A stretch of 64,000 nt of DNA, taken from assembly GCA_023014335.1 (NCBI GenBank), contig JAECYW010000033.1:248001-312000 (forward strand), read 5' to 3'. The stretch comes from Galerina marginata. Its lineage: Eukaryota; Basidiomycota; Agaricomycetes; Agaricales; Galerinaceae. The first letter of the stretch is position 1, and each line of letters starts with the position of its first letter. The position numbers were made by a program, and so were the translations under genes. The notes below the pieces were generated by a model, which searched no databases, had not been told where the DNA came from, and worked only from the letters and a program-made list of their open reading frames with translations. Shown here in pieces: positions 1-12,389 of this stretch.

Positions 1-1477
1 GTCGATAAAGCTTCGGGCCAGTTTATCTACGCTTCAACGGTTGCTAAATTTATTCAATCTACTCGACATCGCCCACCTCAGCGCCTAGAAATCATCCTCG
101 GAATCCGTCCTGCCCAACTTGAAATGCCTTTCGCCGAACTTGATGCTCTGTACATGCACATCTTCTTGTCTGTGCTTGATCCAGAGGCCGCTGTACAGAT
201 CCTTGCTCTCCATCTCCTCTCCGAGTTTCCTTACGTAGTAAGTGATATGGAAAAGTTGTTGTCGCTTGATGCAGGAGATATTCCTGTGCTGTTATGTGAT
301 TTAACATCGCTCGTTTCCGTCGAGGAGGGTGAGAGCTTGGACGAGCCAGGGAGTGTCCTGCATGTTTTTCATGCGTCCCTTGCCAACTTTCTCTTCGACG
401 CCTCTCGATCAAAACAATTCTGGATCAATGCTCCATTGCGACATGCCAAATTCGCTGTTCTTCACCTAAAAGGTCTGTTTTGTTATAGCCAACTAGACTA
501 CTATCTCATGTCTCTCTGACGATATTCCGGGATTTATATCAATGCGGTACAATTTCCTGTTCCACATTCAGGGTGCTGCACCTACTCTAGAGCTTCAAGA
601 GAACATAACAAAGTCTTCTACTATTTCCTATCTGGCAGAACAGGAAGCTTATGCTTTAATTCCCAAATTTTTTACAACCATAAGTCAATGGGTATGTCCT
701 TTTTGCCTCCTTTTCTTTTGCTGACAAGGAGAACGAATCACGATCTAGAATTTTGACGGCTCTACTGGTTTTTACAACGAGCAGCTTCGGTGTTTTGATC
801 ACTTTGCCAAGGGTGTACTGGGAAGCATGTATGCCGACTCTTGCCTGGCCGCTTTAGTCTCCATTGTCGAGTTGGAGATTACCGACAGCGGTATTTTATT
901 TGAATTATTTTCACTTAGTAAAACACAGAAAAGCCTGGACAAGCTTTCACTCTCATTCTGGGCGCATTTCTCACCAAGCTACCGTCGCTTTGTTTTAAAA
1001 TTCCTCAAAAGCCCTCGTCGATCTGGGATTTACGCATTTACCGGCGAACGGTATGCAACCGCAGCAATTTACTTCATAAAATACATCACCAATCATCCGG
1101 AACAAATACTACCATCTCTCTCAACGCTCAAACGAAAACATATTCGGCGAATAAGGACACCTTGGCTGTGGCGCCAAATGTTGCAAAAAGCACATTCGTC
1201 GGAAGCAGCACGGATCGTCCGGTGGTCGCAGCTTCCCAGAATTCGGAGGAGATTGCGTTTACCTTGGAGCAACATCCTCAAGTCAGACCGTGCCTTTGGC
1301 CTGGCATTGAAATGCCTTGCACATGTACTACCACAATCTGCGATCTCTGAAGAGCTGACCATCTTGGCGTCCCAACACACTTTCGGTCCATCATGGCGAA
1401 AACGCCCTCATAGGAAAAGGGGTGTAAAACAGGAAATTGCACGATACCTGGCTAGAGCAGCACAAGAGAGCTCTTAA
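1..1477 (+). CDS. NACHT NTPase, C-terminal part (copy 1; 5' end outside window, probably broken)
   Basis: This is the C-terminal half of a STAND-type NACHT protein of the large agaric family. The frame is open from base 1 and matches the intact copy at 8243-10664 from its SSGQFIY region onward, so the P-loop half lies upstream of the window. A 57-bp intron (692-748, GTATGT donor, CTGAC branch site, CTAG acceptor) is shared with copy 2. At 473-520 the frame must shift by +1. In copy 2 this is explained by a 49-bp intron ending in AAG, but the matching acceptor here reads ACG, so no canonical splice restores the frame. Frame 1 therefore stops at 517-519 (TGA), while homology continues in the next frame (518-691, 749-1477). 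Either the gene is a recent pseudogene or it uses a splice site I cannot see. There is no WD40 or ankyrin tail. The family is usually implicated in fungal non-self recognition; no partner is evident here. Confidence 0.7.
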
Positions 1478-2479
1478 ATGAGTAAGGCTATCGGTTTTTT
1501 TATACCTTATTCCGAATACTCAACCTATTGTTGTCTTTCAGATTCTCTGTTCTCATGGGCTCCGTCTCCGTTCGCGAGGTACCATTCACACAGCCGGTCA
1601 TACAATTTCCCGTGTTCCTCATTGCCGTGATCCTATCCCTCATCTTATACCCGCCATACCACACCATAATGCTTTCTTCCACCTTCCTGTTCATCCTTCT
1701 CGTTCCATACTTCAGCAAACTACTCAGAGTAGCCACAAATCCCTGTTGTTTTCAATAATCATACATTCCTGCCGAGATCGTCTGTCTGAAAAATTGAATT
1801 TAACCTATCAGGCATTGCGACACCTGACAGTCTCATACGGCCTTGTAAGGTTTAACAACACCTCATCAGGTTCGGCGCCGCGCCTTATCAAGACCTTTTC
1901 AGTGCAATATATTTAGTGATAATTTATGTATCGGTACTTACATTGTTTGCCAGCCTTGCAAGGCTTGATAGACGCTGGCCTTGCAGATTATCAGCACCAT
2001 GCAAGGCCACTATATAATGTGATCAGCCTTGGCTCGGAGACGTATAAAGACTGTGTCAGGTCGGTGTAATGACTAGTCAGCTGTGATATAGTAATGTTAA
2101 ATTTTTTCTCCAACGGTGCCTCCCAAACTGCATGCCTGGCGCTACCCTTGTCCATTAACGAAGACGATAGTTAATCGCCTTGTCCACCTTTCAAGGTTTC
2201 ATCTGTCCCAGATGGTATTCGGCTTCCTAATCACATGTGGAGTGGCATTGGCGTTCGGCTCCACTGGACTGATGCCTGACGTATTGACATTGGAGCTGCA
2301 GTGGAGCTCTCCCATGAAACACCTATAGTATTTACATAGAGTTTGGAAGCTACGCACTTTTACAAGAGATGTGAGCCGAGAATATCAGCCCAATTTCTCC
2401 ATAGTTTGGGAAGTGGGGAGAGGGGAAGAAAGTCAACTAGAGTATATATACTCAGCGGTCATATTTCTTCGCGCTGATA
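1478..2479. other. Gene-free stretch
   Basis: No ORF with recognisable family features is seen. Several short palindromes built on CCTTGCAAGG or CCTTG occur at about 1840-2040, suggesting an old repeat. The 76-aa frame at 1528-1758 is hydrophobic but lacks start context and homology to anything else in the window. Confidence 0.5.
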
Positions 2480-2810
2480 AGCGTCGGTTAGAGTAACGAA
2501 CACTGTGCCGGATGAAAGTCCCGCGGTGGATTCGGAGGATCCGGAAGTAATCATATCGTCACTTGGAAGCCTGAAGGTATACTTTGAGTCGCTTGAAATT
2601 TGAATGTTGTTCAATGGTCAGGGGAGTGCGAATAAAGAGGCCGGATCTCGGCCGCGTTGAGGATCAACCGATCACTGCTCCAGCAAATAGGGAGGCGTTA
2701 ATTTAAAGTGGCGCTTCGGCATTACATCTGTCACACCCACTACTTTCTTTCATCCGTCCTCCCAGCAACTCAACATTTACACTGGACGCTAATTCCCAGT
2801 GAAAGTCGAT
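2480..2810 (+). repeat. Family A repeat, 5' fragment (A1)
   Basis: The stretch from about 2490 to 2800 matches the 5' part of the repeat copy at 20490-20850. Shared blocks include GGCCGGATCTCGG, the AT-rich string GGCGTTAATTTAAAGTGGCG and CTCCCAGCAACTCAAC, followed by a degraded version of the GGACGCCAATTCC start block. The rest of the repeat is absent here. Confidence 0.7.
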
Positions 2811-4229
2811 CATGAGCTGGTCTGCGAATATATGAGATTAGTCGAGCCTGCAGATAAACACAGACAATCACTACTATTTACCATCTGCAGATTTTTTTCT
2901 GCGGATTTCGGGCAATCTGCGCAAGGGTTATGTTCTTGTTTACGGATTTTTCTGCTGTCTGCTGAGTCCATCTGAGGTGTTCTGGGAATAAATGTACAAT
3001 TGCAGAACGTATCGAATACATCCCTGTACATGTACGCTACAAATCTAATAATCTGCGAGGATCCGCACCTCTGCGTTCTTCTGTTGGTAGTTTCCGCCCT
3101 GGCCAATCTGCTCCCTACTCCATCGACTCCAATTATTTCTAGATACCACCCTAGGGCGATACTCAGTAAGTGCTACAACTAGAAACGACGGCGTCACTCA
3201 CTGTTCAGAAGATGTAGGGTCCGAGAGATATTCCTGGGCTTTAATTACGTCCCTGTTTCATTCTTCAATGTAACAAAACATTAGTAAGGTTCGCTGGTTA
3301 TGATCAAGCCTTATATTCACTCACCATATATCTCGGGATCGGGAAGGTCGTGTATTTAACTCCACGAAGGCGACGACCGTAAGACTGCAGGGAATTTTAT
3401 GTTAGATGCCGGCTGGGAACTCTTGAAACGTACCAAGCGGTCGCAACGGCTGCCGCAGTGCATTGTCTTCGCCTTGATTTCATGGCACGGAGGTGCGAAG
3501 AAAACGAGCGAAAATGCGAACAAAATGTCGCTTCAACAAAATCATAAAGATTACTTATAAGTAAAACGAATGGAATGCTCACCTGGATGCAAATCTCCAC
3601 CAACGCGGAAAAGCTCTCAAGTTCCAAGAATCCTAAGCAGCTCTTAAAGGGTGAGAGCGCTGTTACTCGCTACGAAATAGGTGAAATCCGGGTATTCACT
3701 AATCCTAGCCCCCAAGAAAGCGCATATAACCGACTTTGAACATTATTGAGTTCAAATACAGGTAATATTGATATAAGGACCTACTCACCTGAGAATGGGA
3801 CACGATTGTTCAGCATCTAAAACTTCGTCCTACCAGCGGCTTGCTGGGGAGGGATTCTGGACGGGATCAGTGCATTGTCGATGACGAAGGGCAAGGTAAA
3901 GGGGGACCAGATGATGGGAGGGAAGAAAGGAGGAAATGGGAGAGTTGGAATATACGTCGTTGTATATATGAAAAAATCGAACGCACGGACCTTGTAAAGA
4001 GTACTCGAGAGTCGAGACGATGAGATGCAGGAAGAGAAGAAGGAACCACAGAAAACGAGCAGAGTTGAGATGCAAAGAAGTTGATGTGATGCTAAATTTG
4101 GAACTCGGAGATTTGTCTGCCGATGGCAGTCGCAGAAATCCCATCGCATCACAGACTCCCGCAGAAGCTGTCCTAGTGCGCAGACGGGCTCAGACCAACG
4201 CATGACCGACTTTCACTGGGGCTAATTCC
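2811..4229. other. Gene-free stretch
   Basis: Nothing convincing is coded here. At 2810-3080 motifs such as CTGCGGAT and TCTGCAGAT recur in both orientations, suggestive of a decayed small transposon, but I could not define its ends. A 128-aa minus-strand frame (3817-4203) overlaps other frames and shows no recognised domain. Confidence 0.4.
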
Positions 4230-5985
4230 TTGACTTCCATCGCCCTCTTATTTTTATTATTCGACGTTACAGTTTTGAAGGATCAACATCGATCAACACT
4301 CCACACAATCCAGTCTCTGACGTGGCGAGCACTTCGTCGCATTACCTGTCTTCCTCCCCAAAAACGCGCTTCACCTCAGGCAGCAGGTAAGAAACGTCCA
4401 TCTTTCCTATTGTTACTAAGTAAAGCGTCTACTGACCTACTTTTTTTTTTCCTTAGCTTGCATCAGTCGTTTGCCTAGGTCTCGTGGCTTCGGCGATGAG
4501 CTACGCTTGAGCTACGCATAGCTTCTACTGGGCAATTCATCAGGAATATCGACATATGTGGGCATGAATACGCAACTGGGTAAGTTGATCCGCTTTTCTT
4601 TCCTCTCCTGGAGTAAGTAAAAAATCCACCTTTGCTTTCTGTAGGTCCATATGGCTCTCGCCAAACATTTCCTTACGACGTCTGCCCCATGCCGACCACT
4701 GCCTGCTCGTCAAAGTTCGGATCTTCAACTTGGTCCGGCAGCCTGTGGACGCCTCGTTCGTTGGCCAGCGATTTCTGGCTCATGCAGTTATGCGAATGGC
4801 GTCTGTGCATCATCTCAACTTAACTGGATGCGCTCATATGTCGTCGACGTCGACAAAGTTCTAGAACTTCGCATTGTTGGAACGCGTTCCAGTTGGCCCG
4901 GAGTTGCTACATTTTGAGGTTGTACATCAGGTCAACTACACATCCTCTCCTTCCAAGTGTTCCTTCCCCGAGAGACGAATATGACCGGCAGCGAAGAACG
5001 CAGTTCAAGCTAGCTATGGGCGGATGGAATGGTACTCAAACATTCCATGCCGGTGTTTTGGTTTACTCGGGTGCCAAGCGGAGCGAAGGGTTGAGACAGT
5101 CGTTCGAATTGACAAGTCGATCAACTTACACCTTCCTACCTTCAACGCCAGCCAACCCATATAATCAACGTCCGATTTCCTATTTTCCAACGTCCGTCAC
5201 CGCAACACCATTAGCTTTTTCAAGCTCAGCACGCATACTCATCCACACCAGCACTGACACAGGCATTGGCTCCTTCCTTGCTGGCATCTGAATTCACCTC
5301 CATGACGATCATCGCATTTGGACCCGCAATTTCCGCTCGCCCTCCTTAGCACCTCGTCACCCCTTCTCCGAATAGCAATGCCCACAATTGACGGCGACGA
5401 CAGTGAAACCTCAAACTCGGGCTCGTACCCGCTTCCAAGACGAAGTCTAAACTCAAGCACACTCTTCTCCACCTACCCTGCCGGTGGTCGTCTGGCTCAC
5501 TACCAAAATTCAAGCTCTAACCTCTACAACAGTCCCAGCACCCTTAAGCAGCACTGCTTGCCCTCGAATTTGGCCTTCCTTTTCGATGGGTATCGGCCAC
5601 CTCGCTGCGGCTTCGTGTAGCCAACTAGCGCGAAGCATAGCTTGATCCTTTACGACCATTCGGGGCGTACGGTTACCCGCCTCCAAGACACGTAGTTTGG
5701 TACCACTCGCCCTTTCGACTTCGACAGTATTCCTCTTGGGCATCGGGAATCTTGCCGCTGTTGTTGCGTGTAGCCAACTCGCCCGAATGCTCGCTTGATG
5801 TTCTACGATGATCCGGGGTATATAGTATACCCGCCTCAGAGTCGAACTCAGTCTCAACCCCGGCCCCTCTCCACCGTCGCATCCAACATATCCAACCTTC
5901 CAAGCTTACCTCAAAGCTAATTATCAACGTTACCGCGGATCGTCTCGCATGCTTTCTTTTGTACTTTTTTCTTTCAACCGCCATC
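4230..5985 (+). repeat. Family A repeat copy A2 with duplicated tail
   Basis: This is a decayed copy of a repeat that looks like a spliced gene. It holds the block CTGACGTGGCGAGCACTTC and a GTAAGAAAC donor-like site at about 4386. An AACTGGGTAAGTTG exon end lies near 4580, followed by an acceptor at about 4643. A downstream block around 5300-5460 contains TCTAAACTCAAGCAC. From 5610 to 5840 a section of about 170 bp is present twice in tandem (both begin GTAGCCAACT and end in ACCCGCCTC). No frame is open through the whole copy, so it is not a working gene. Its origin is unknown to me. Confidence 0.65.
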
Positions 5986-7070
5986 CCAGCATCTCAACCT
6001 CAGTCACAATGGAGGCCGACTCCTGGATTTTTCGCCCTCTTATCTAGATTCTCCGACATCTTGAAGGCTTAAAACTCTTCGTGCTCCGTTTTCTGACGTG
6101 GCGGGCATTCCGTCACGTTACATTTCCTCCAACTTCGAGGCAATGCTCAGGCAGCAGGTAAGAAATTTGTTTCTTTCCTACTATTACTAAAGCACTATAC
6201 TGACGGACTCTTTCTGAAATAGCATGCATCGGCGGCCGTCCTGGATCCAACGACTTCTGCGTTGCAGCAATGCCTAGGGTCTCTCTATTTCGACTCGAAG
6301 CAGGAAACTGGGTAAGTTGATTTGTTCTTCATTCGCTCGAAGAGTGCGAAATTAACCTACGGTCGCTTTCTATAGTTCCACGCGACTAGGACTGGCTCCT
6401 TACCAGAGTCTATGCCGGCATCCGGGTCTATGTCCATGACGATTATCGCATTTGGACTCGCCATTTCGGTCCGCCCGCCGTCGACGTTCAACTTTCCTAT
6501 CGGACCTTCTCCAACTCCTCCCTCTTTTTCCGAATGACGACGCCAATATCGGTGGCGATGACAATGCGAACTCGAAGACATGTCTAGCCGTAGTCTAAAC
6601 TAAGGCGTATTCTCCTCCATCTACCCTGCCAGTGGTCTTCCGACTCATTGACTCGAGCACCAACCTCTCCCGCAACATCAGCACCCTGAGTCGTCTCGCC
6701 GACCAACATGGCCTGACCTCGAACTTTGCCTCCCTTTCCGAGACGCTTTCAGTGGCGCTTTTCGATAGTGATATCATCTCGGGCATCGGCCACCTCACCG
6801 CCGCTGCTACGCTTAACCAACCAGCGCAAAGCCTAGTTGGAAGTTTTACGACCATTCAAGGCGGATGTTTATACCAGCCTCTCAACAACAGGCCCACTCT
6901 CCTATGTCTCCTACTACAAATGATTCATTATTCTCCATGCTAGTCCCTAATATCATCGCTTAATCCGATACCGTTGTCCTATACCCCAGTATATCCATTA
7001 ACCCTTCAGACCTACCTCAAAATCTCTGATAGTCATCACTGCCGCAGATCATCTAGCAGCGCCAGCTCTC
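5986..7070 (+). repeat. Family A repeat copy A3
   Basis: The copy starts directly after the tail of A2, so the two are in tandem. It carries a GGAGGCCGACTCCTGGATT start block at 6010, TCTGACGTGGCGGGCATTCC at about 6092 and a GTAAGAAAT donor at 6153. A second donor follows in AACTGGGTAAGTTG (about 6308), with an acceptor CTATAG at 6375. The part from CTGACGTGG to the first donor reads as an open SDVAGIPSRYISSNFE frame, as in copy A5. Stops interrupt the upstream exon. Confidence 0.65.
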
Positions 7071-8242
7071 CAGCAACATAAAGTAAAGGCATGAGGCGTT
7101 TTCAATGACCTGTGGAAGCGAATACACACATTCGAAACCCCCTATTTGTGCGTGATTGTTCTCCGGCGCGTTCTTTGGTTTGTCAAGCAGAAGAGGAGAT
7201 TGGAAGTTGGGAGAGTCGTTGATGACGATAATTTCGTGGTATGTATACCAGAATTTTGCTTTTCTTCGCCACGTAACCCTTCCACCAAGCTCCAGCAATG
7301 GGTTATTGTCCTGCGCGGTGGGTCCAATACCCTGGACCTTGAGCTACGGGTTTTCCTTCCCTGTCTGACTTTATGACTGTCTGTCCTTCGGCCTTCGGAA
7401 CGAATTGATGGCTGATGGTTAGGCCTTCGAGAAGATTCAAATGGTCAAGAGAATTGCAGGCGTTGTTAGGCCGGCGCCTCCTCGCTGCGATTGTTACCCA
7501 TCGCTATTTCAGTCGTTTTTAGTGCGCAATTTTCGTCGGTTTTTTATGCTCATCTTCTTCTTTCCTTCGGTATGCTTTTCATCAACCTTCGGCACTATTT
7601 TCCTCATAAATGCGCTATTCCGAGCTGCAGGCTGGGTTGGTTCGAACGCGATGTCAATCAAACCAAAGGTGTTCCAAAATTATCGGCCACCAGCTTGATT
7701 GGTTCTTACAAGTTTAATCCGGGGCTCAAGTTGAGGAGATATTTCGTCACTTCCAACCTGGTCTCTCTGATTGGCATTTTTCTCCAAGAAAAACCATGCA
7801 CTATAAGAACTAAGGGAAAGCCTGAGACCACGTCCTTGGAATATTGTGGCAATCTTTGTCCATGAATCAAAGTTGGAAAACGGAGACGAAGTTCTGTAAA
7901 GAAAATGCACCAAGTTCAAGAGATGGACTATTGTCTATCCTATTCGACATTGCATTGCCCAACTTCAGTGTAAATATGCTTGACCAATCGATTGTTGTCA
8001 TCAATTGATTCCCTGCTCCTTTTTAACTAAGTATGTTTTATGGAACGTTCACTGTCATTTAATTTCCCCCGTGTAATTCATCTTAACAACTCAAGGCAGT
8101 GTGGAGAGATGGGAGTTCAGCCGCTTTTACCGGAGGTTTGCTCTCACAGTCTAGATTCCACGAAAGCATATGTCCTCGATTACATCTTGAACCCGTTTCC
8201 CATCATCGCTGGCATCTTCGTTTGTTGCGCCTTCTCTCACTC
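7071..8242. other. Intergenic stretch upstream of NACHT copy 2
   Basis: Apart from the duplicated membrane-protein fragment at 7540-7690, I see no gene. The last few hundred bases are the likely promoter and 5' leader of the NACHT gene that starts at 8243. In that gene's frame the reading frame stays open upstream to an ATG at 8099, so an N-terminal extension of 48 residues cannot be excluded. Confidence 0.4.
7540..7690 (+). pseudogene. Fragment of an unknown membrane protein (paired with 37900-38040)
   Basis: The translated fragment contains TFGTIFLINALFRAAG in a hydrophobic context. A near match on the opposite strand at 37900-38033 reads NFGTVYLVNALFRASD. The nucleotide match is good over about 130 bp and then stops. 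I do not recognise the family. Two unlinked, differently oriented copies suggest a dispersed fragment of one gene or element. Confidence 0.5.
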
Positions 8243-10664
8243 ATGCCCAGCCTATTATCCGGCTCACAATTCGTGATCACAGGGGGGAACTTTCACCAAA
8301 GTAATATAACATCTAAAGGTATTATTATTCATTCGCAATCGGCAAAAATGGGGCTAAATACATGCTTTACAGGTCCATTTGAACGCCTGCTCGAGGCCAC
8401 ATCCCCTGCAGCGTTCCATGATTCAGATAGTATCTATGACCCGCCGAAGTGCCACCCGAACACCCGTGTCGCCGTGCTTAACAAGATTCTGGACTGGATT
8501 CATGGCGTCGACCAGGAAACACGAGATGCATTGATGACGTGGCTCTATGGTCCAGCAGGGTCAGGAAAATCTGCCATCGCGCGATCTATTGCAGAACTCT
8601 GCGCCAAGGAAGGCATCCTGGTTGCGAGCTACTTCTTTTCCAGGTTTGATTCAACCCGAAACCACGGACGTTCAATCATCGCAACCATCGCCTACCAGGT
8701 TTCTTTATGTTTTCCGGATGCTAGGGATCGCATAACTAGAGCCATTGAACATGATCCATTCATTTTCACTCGCTCGCTGGATTCCCAGATCTTCTCCCTT
8801 ATTATCGAGCCTCTGCAGGATCGTGTTGGTTCTGGCTATTTCAACATTACAGCTCCCGCGCGTGTTGTCATTATCGATGGCCTTGACGAGTGCGAGGACA
8901 GGAACACTCAAATCAAAATTCTAGATGCTATTTCGAGATCTCTTCAGCAACACCACTTTCCCTTTATATTCCTCATCGCGAGTCGCCCGGAACCTGATAT
9001 CAGAAATGCCTTCGGTTTTGGGTATCTCGCTCAAGTATCCATTCGAAACCCGCTTGATGACGACTACCTCCCATCCGAAGACATCCATCTTTTCCTCCGT
9101 GACAAATTCGCCGAAATCAAGAGGTCCCATCCGTTTCGGGCTCAGATTCCGCACACCTGGCCATCCGAAGACGCTTTTCGGACCCTCGTCAACAAATCTT
9201 CGGGCCAGTTTATTTACCCTTCAACGGTAATTAGATTTGTTAAGTCTACTCGTCATCGCCCACCTCAGCGTCTAGACATTATTCTCGGAATCCGTCCGGC
9301 CCAGCATGAGATGCCGTTTGCCGAGCTTGACGCTCTGTACATGCATACTTTTTTGTCTGTCGTTAATCCAGAGGCCGTTATACGGATCCTCGCCCTCCAT
9401 CTTCTCTCCAGCTATCCCTGTGCATTAAGCGAAATGGAAACATTGTTGTCGCTAGATCCAGGTGATATTCCGGTGCTTTTGAGTGATTTAACATCGCTCG
9501 TTTCCATCGAGGAGGATCAGAGCTTTGACGGGCCAGTCAACGTCCTGCGTGTTTTCCATGCGTCTCTTGGGGACTTCCTCTTCGACGCCTCTCGATCGAA
9601 GCAATTTTGGATCAATGCTCCATTGCGACATGCCGAATTTTCTGTTCTTCACCTGAAAGGTCGGTTTTCTCAATGCGAAGAAGAATACTATTTGATGATG
9701 CTCTGAAGACGTTCCGGGATCTATGTACCGGCTGAATAACCTCCGAGCCCACTTTCAAAATGCTGCACCTACCTCTGAGCTTCAAGAAACCATAGCAGAG
9801 TTTTCGGTTGCTTCTCATTTGGCAAAACTAGGTACTCCGGGTTTTATTCCTTACTTCTTTGCAGTCATAAGTCAATGGGTACGTCGCTTTTTCCTCCTTT
9901 TGCCTTGCTGACAAGGAAACCAAATTATGGTCTAGAATATTGACGGCGCTGCTGATCTTTACAACGAGCAGCTTCGGCGGTTTGATCACTTTGCCAAGGG
10001 AGTACTGGCGACCATGTATGCTGAATCTTCTCTGACTGCTTTGATCTCCATTCTTCAGTTGGAAATCAACAACCCTTCCAACCTCGATATTTTATTTGTA
10101 TTGTTCTTAATTCGTAAAGCTCACCGCAGCCTGGACAAGCTTTCCTTCCTATACTGGGTATATATCTCACCCGACTACCGTCGCTTCATTTCGGAATTCC
10201 TCGAAGACCCTCGTCGATCTGGCATTGATGCATTTACCGGAAAACGGTACGCAACTGCAGCGGTTTACTTCATCAAGTACATCGCCAACCATCTGGAACA
10301 AATAACACCGACTTTCTCTACACTCAAACGAAAATATATACAGCAAAGAAACACACCGTGGCTCTGGCATAAAATTGTGCAGAAAACACGCTCATCGGAA
10401 GCAGCACAGATAGGCCGATGGCAGGTGGTCAACAGGGGGTTAGGTTGGGGCTCAACCATCATGCTTAACTCGGACCGTGCCTTTGGCCTTGCGCTGAGGT
10501 GCCTTGCGCATGTACTGCCACGATCCGAGCGCTCGGACGAACTGACCACTTTGGCGCGTCGGCACACGTTTGGCCCATTATCGGGGAAGTATTCCTATCG
10601 AAAAAGAGCGGTGAGACGAGAAATCGCGCGATATTTGGCTAGGGTAGAACAAGAGGGAGGTTGA
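8243..10664 (+). CDS. NACHT domain NTPase (copy 2, intact)
   Basis: This is a STAND P-loop NTPase of the NACHT family, about 753 aa. The proposed exons are 8243-8318, 8373-9659, 9709-9878 and 9936-10664; their sum is a multiple of three. I chose ATG 8243 because it begins MPSLLSGSQFVITGG, the usual start of this agaric family. The P-loop GPAGSGKS lies near residues 85-92 and Walker B VVIIDGLDE near 190-198, followed by the conserved ASRPE sensor and the SSGQFIY winged-helix region. The C-terminal half is helical with no WD40, ankyrin or TPR repeats. The 49-bp third intron (9660-9708) has a weak GTCGGT donor; without it the frame ends at 9706. The gene is a tandem paralogue of the sequence at 1-1477. 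The family is linked to fungal self/non-self recognition and cell death by general knowledge; this member's ligand is unknown. Confidence 0.85.
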
Positions 10665-10679
10665 ACGAGTACAATTATA

Positions 10680-11460
10680 AGGAATCTCGGACTTGGGTAA
10701 CGCCGAATCAGCTCGTTTGTAGAAGAAGAGTTGAAAGGAGAGAACGTACTTAATGGCCGTCAAACACAGCCATAACGCACCCATTTCAATGTCGTTGCAC
10801 AGGCCCTCGTCCCGGTTGTAATTATATACCTGCTGAAATACTCTAGAGTCTTGGGGACCAGGACCTTGAGGCTGTCGTCCGGTCCAAGTGTGATGGAGTC
10901 ATAGGTGGATAATCGAGATCCGTCGCCTGCGTGCGATTTGGGTGGAGGGCGGATGTAGGTAGATATCTGGGAGCGCCGTCGGTCTCGCGCTAACGTCTGC
11001 AGAAATATAGAGTGTAAAGTGTTACACCAGAAGTCAGTTCGCATAAGAACATTTGCATAAATAAATAAGACAGTTCTCGCAAAAAGCCCGAGAATGTCGG
11101 GGAACTGTGATCATAATCGCAGTGATGCAAGCCCTAAAGACGCAGGACAAGAAAGGTGGCGCGATCCCCGTCTTCCGACAGGCTACGCTGCCCGGGCCTC
11201 GGAGAGTCCATGGGATTTCCATGGGTCAAGGCATAGGCATTCTATGGCCTCGCACCCGAGGAAAATCGGATCCAAGAAAGCGGGACAGCGTGTCCGTTTC
11301 GAGAAAAACGAGGGTGAAAGGAGACAAGACAGAAACGAAGGGGGGCAAGTTCAAGGAGAGGAGAGGAACGATCATCAAGGAGAAAGTAACGACCTGCTCG
11401 TCTGCGAGTCCATAGCAGCCTTTATACTTGCGAATTAGTAGCTTCTAGAGTTGACGGGGA
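10680..11460 (-). repeat. Hairpin-repeat block upstream of an AP-1 mu pseudogene
   Basis: The stretch at 10680-10830 matches the module that ends each hairpin array elsewhere (for example 25790-25930, same orientation). At 11156-11300 there is one diverged hairpin core in minus orientation, with arms GCTACGCTGCCC and GGGACAGCGTGTCC and the CGAAAATCGGATCC segment between them. The block sits directly upstream of the plus-strand mu remnant at 11660, the same arrangement as at the other five mu starts. Confidence 0.7.
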
Positions 11461-11659
11461 TGAGAAAGCGGTATGGAATGACGTCGTAGTATGAGCGTAC
11501 CTTTCAGATGGCCATCGTACGTTTCATAGCTGGACTGGGGTGAGCATTTGTCCCAGTTGTGATTGAAGGCTGCAGAATGAAGTGTGTTCATTCACAGATC
11601 CTCATTGAAAAAAAAGGACAAGCATCGAGGTGAATTAGAGAAAGAATGAACGGCTAGTG

Positions 11660-12160
11660 TCGGGTTGCATTCACACTGGGAAGAAAATTGAACATCCGTT
11701 TCAGCATAACTGGAAAGACGATTTTGACATGCCTAACCAACACCTCCTCCACCTAGCTCGCTTCCGTCTCTCACAGCCCTATTTCCAGCCTGATAGCCAT
11801 CCTGGAGCTGAAAAGAAAGCTTTAGATCCAACGGTGGACGCTTCTTCCGGCTCATCCTCGAAGTCGATGAAGAGGGGTAGCAAGTAATGCCGTGTTATTC
11901 CAACCAAGGCATCAGCTACACGCGCATCCGGCAGTCCAACCTGAGAGCGTGAATAAGCTGATGCGTTCGAGCTTTCCTCTTCATGATCTGGATCAATTGC
12001 CGAGGTGTCGCGGCATTAGTTTAACGCTAATGGGAACGTGGGGCGGTAAGAGACCCTTGGAGCCGTCAAGATGCAGTGCTACCTCTCTGGAATGCCCGAG
12101 CTAAACGACAAGGTGATGCTCGAAAGCACCGGACAAAGTACGCGGATCTCCTCCGGGCTG
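11660..12160 (+). pseudogene. AP-1 mu adaptin pseudogene (copy with exon 2 deleted)
   Basis: The sequence matches the AP-1 mu gene at 28631-30503. At about 11787 the SLIAIL start region is present but the ATG is lost and a stop follows within about 15 codons. Then come the QGI-YMHIRHSNL region (11900-11945), an abrupt join to the ESVNMLV end of exon 2, the following intron, and the AVKMKCYLSGMPEL exon (12060-12130) with its downstream junction. Most of exon 2 is missing. Because introns are retained, this is a DNA-level duplicate, not a retrocopy. The minus-strand copy at 48990-49540 has the same exon 2 deletion, so both derive from one truncated ancestor. Confidence 0.85.
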
Positions 12161-12389
12161 GGTGGGTGGTGCGGGCCTTATGTTGAATTCAAGCCCGTGG
12201 TTGCCTTTGAGTGTGCGTTTGACGATGATAAAGGCTAGCATGAATCCGAGTTGGAAGGAAATGGAGGTCGTGGCCTAGTGCGTGAATAAACGCTGGGACG
12301 GACAAGGAGAAGAAAGCTTAACACTCACGAAAACATGCGTGGCGTCTTCAGCAGTGCAGGCAGGATCACTGCACTTTCATTGTCTCATT

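Noticed and set aside
511..520. CTC TGA C at the end of the first NACHT frame (and CTC TGA A in copy 2) resembles +1 programmed frameshift sites.
   Set aside because: In copy 2 a canonical 49-bp GT-AG intron restores the frame exactly, which is the simpler reading; copy 1 fits loss of that acceptor.
3817..4203. 128-aa minus-strand ORF with hydrophobic segments.
   Set aside because: Three overlapping frames are open on the same segment, composition is Pro/Phe/Ser-rich low complexity, and no family feature is seen.
11660..12160. AP-1 mu pseudogenes as retrocopies made by the LTR element.
   Set aside because: Intron sequences are still present at 11.95-12.03 kb and in the 49 kb copy, and upstream non-transcribed repeats were copied too.
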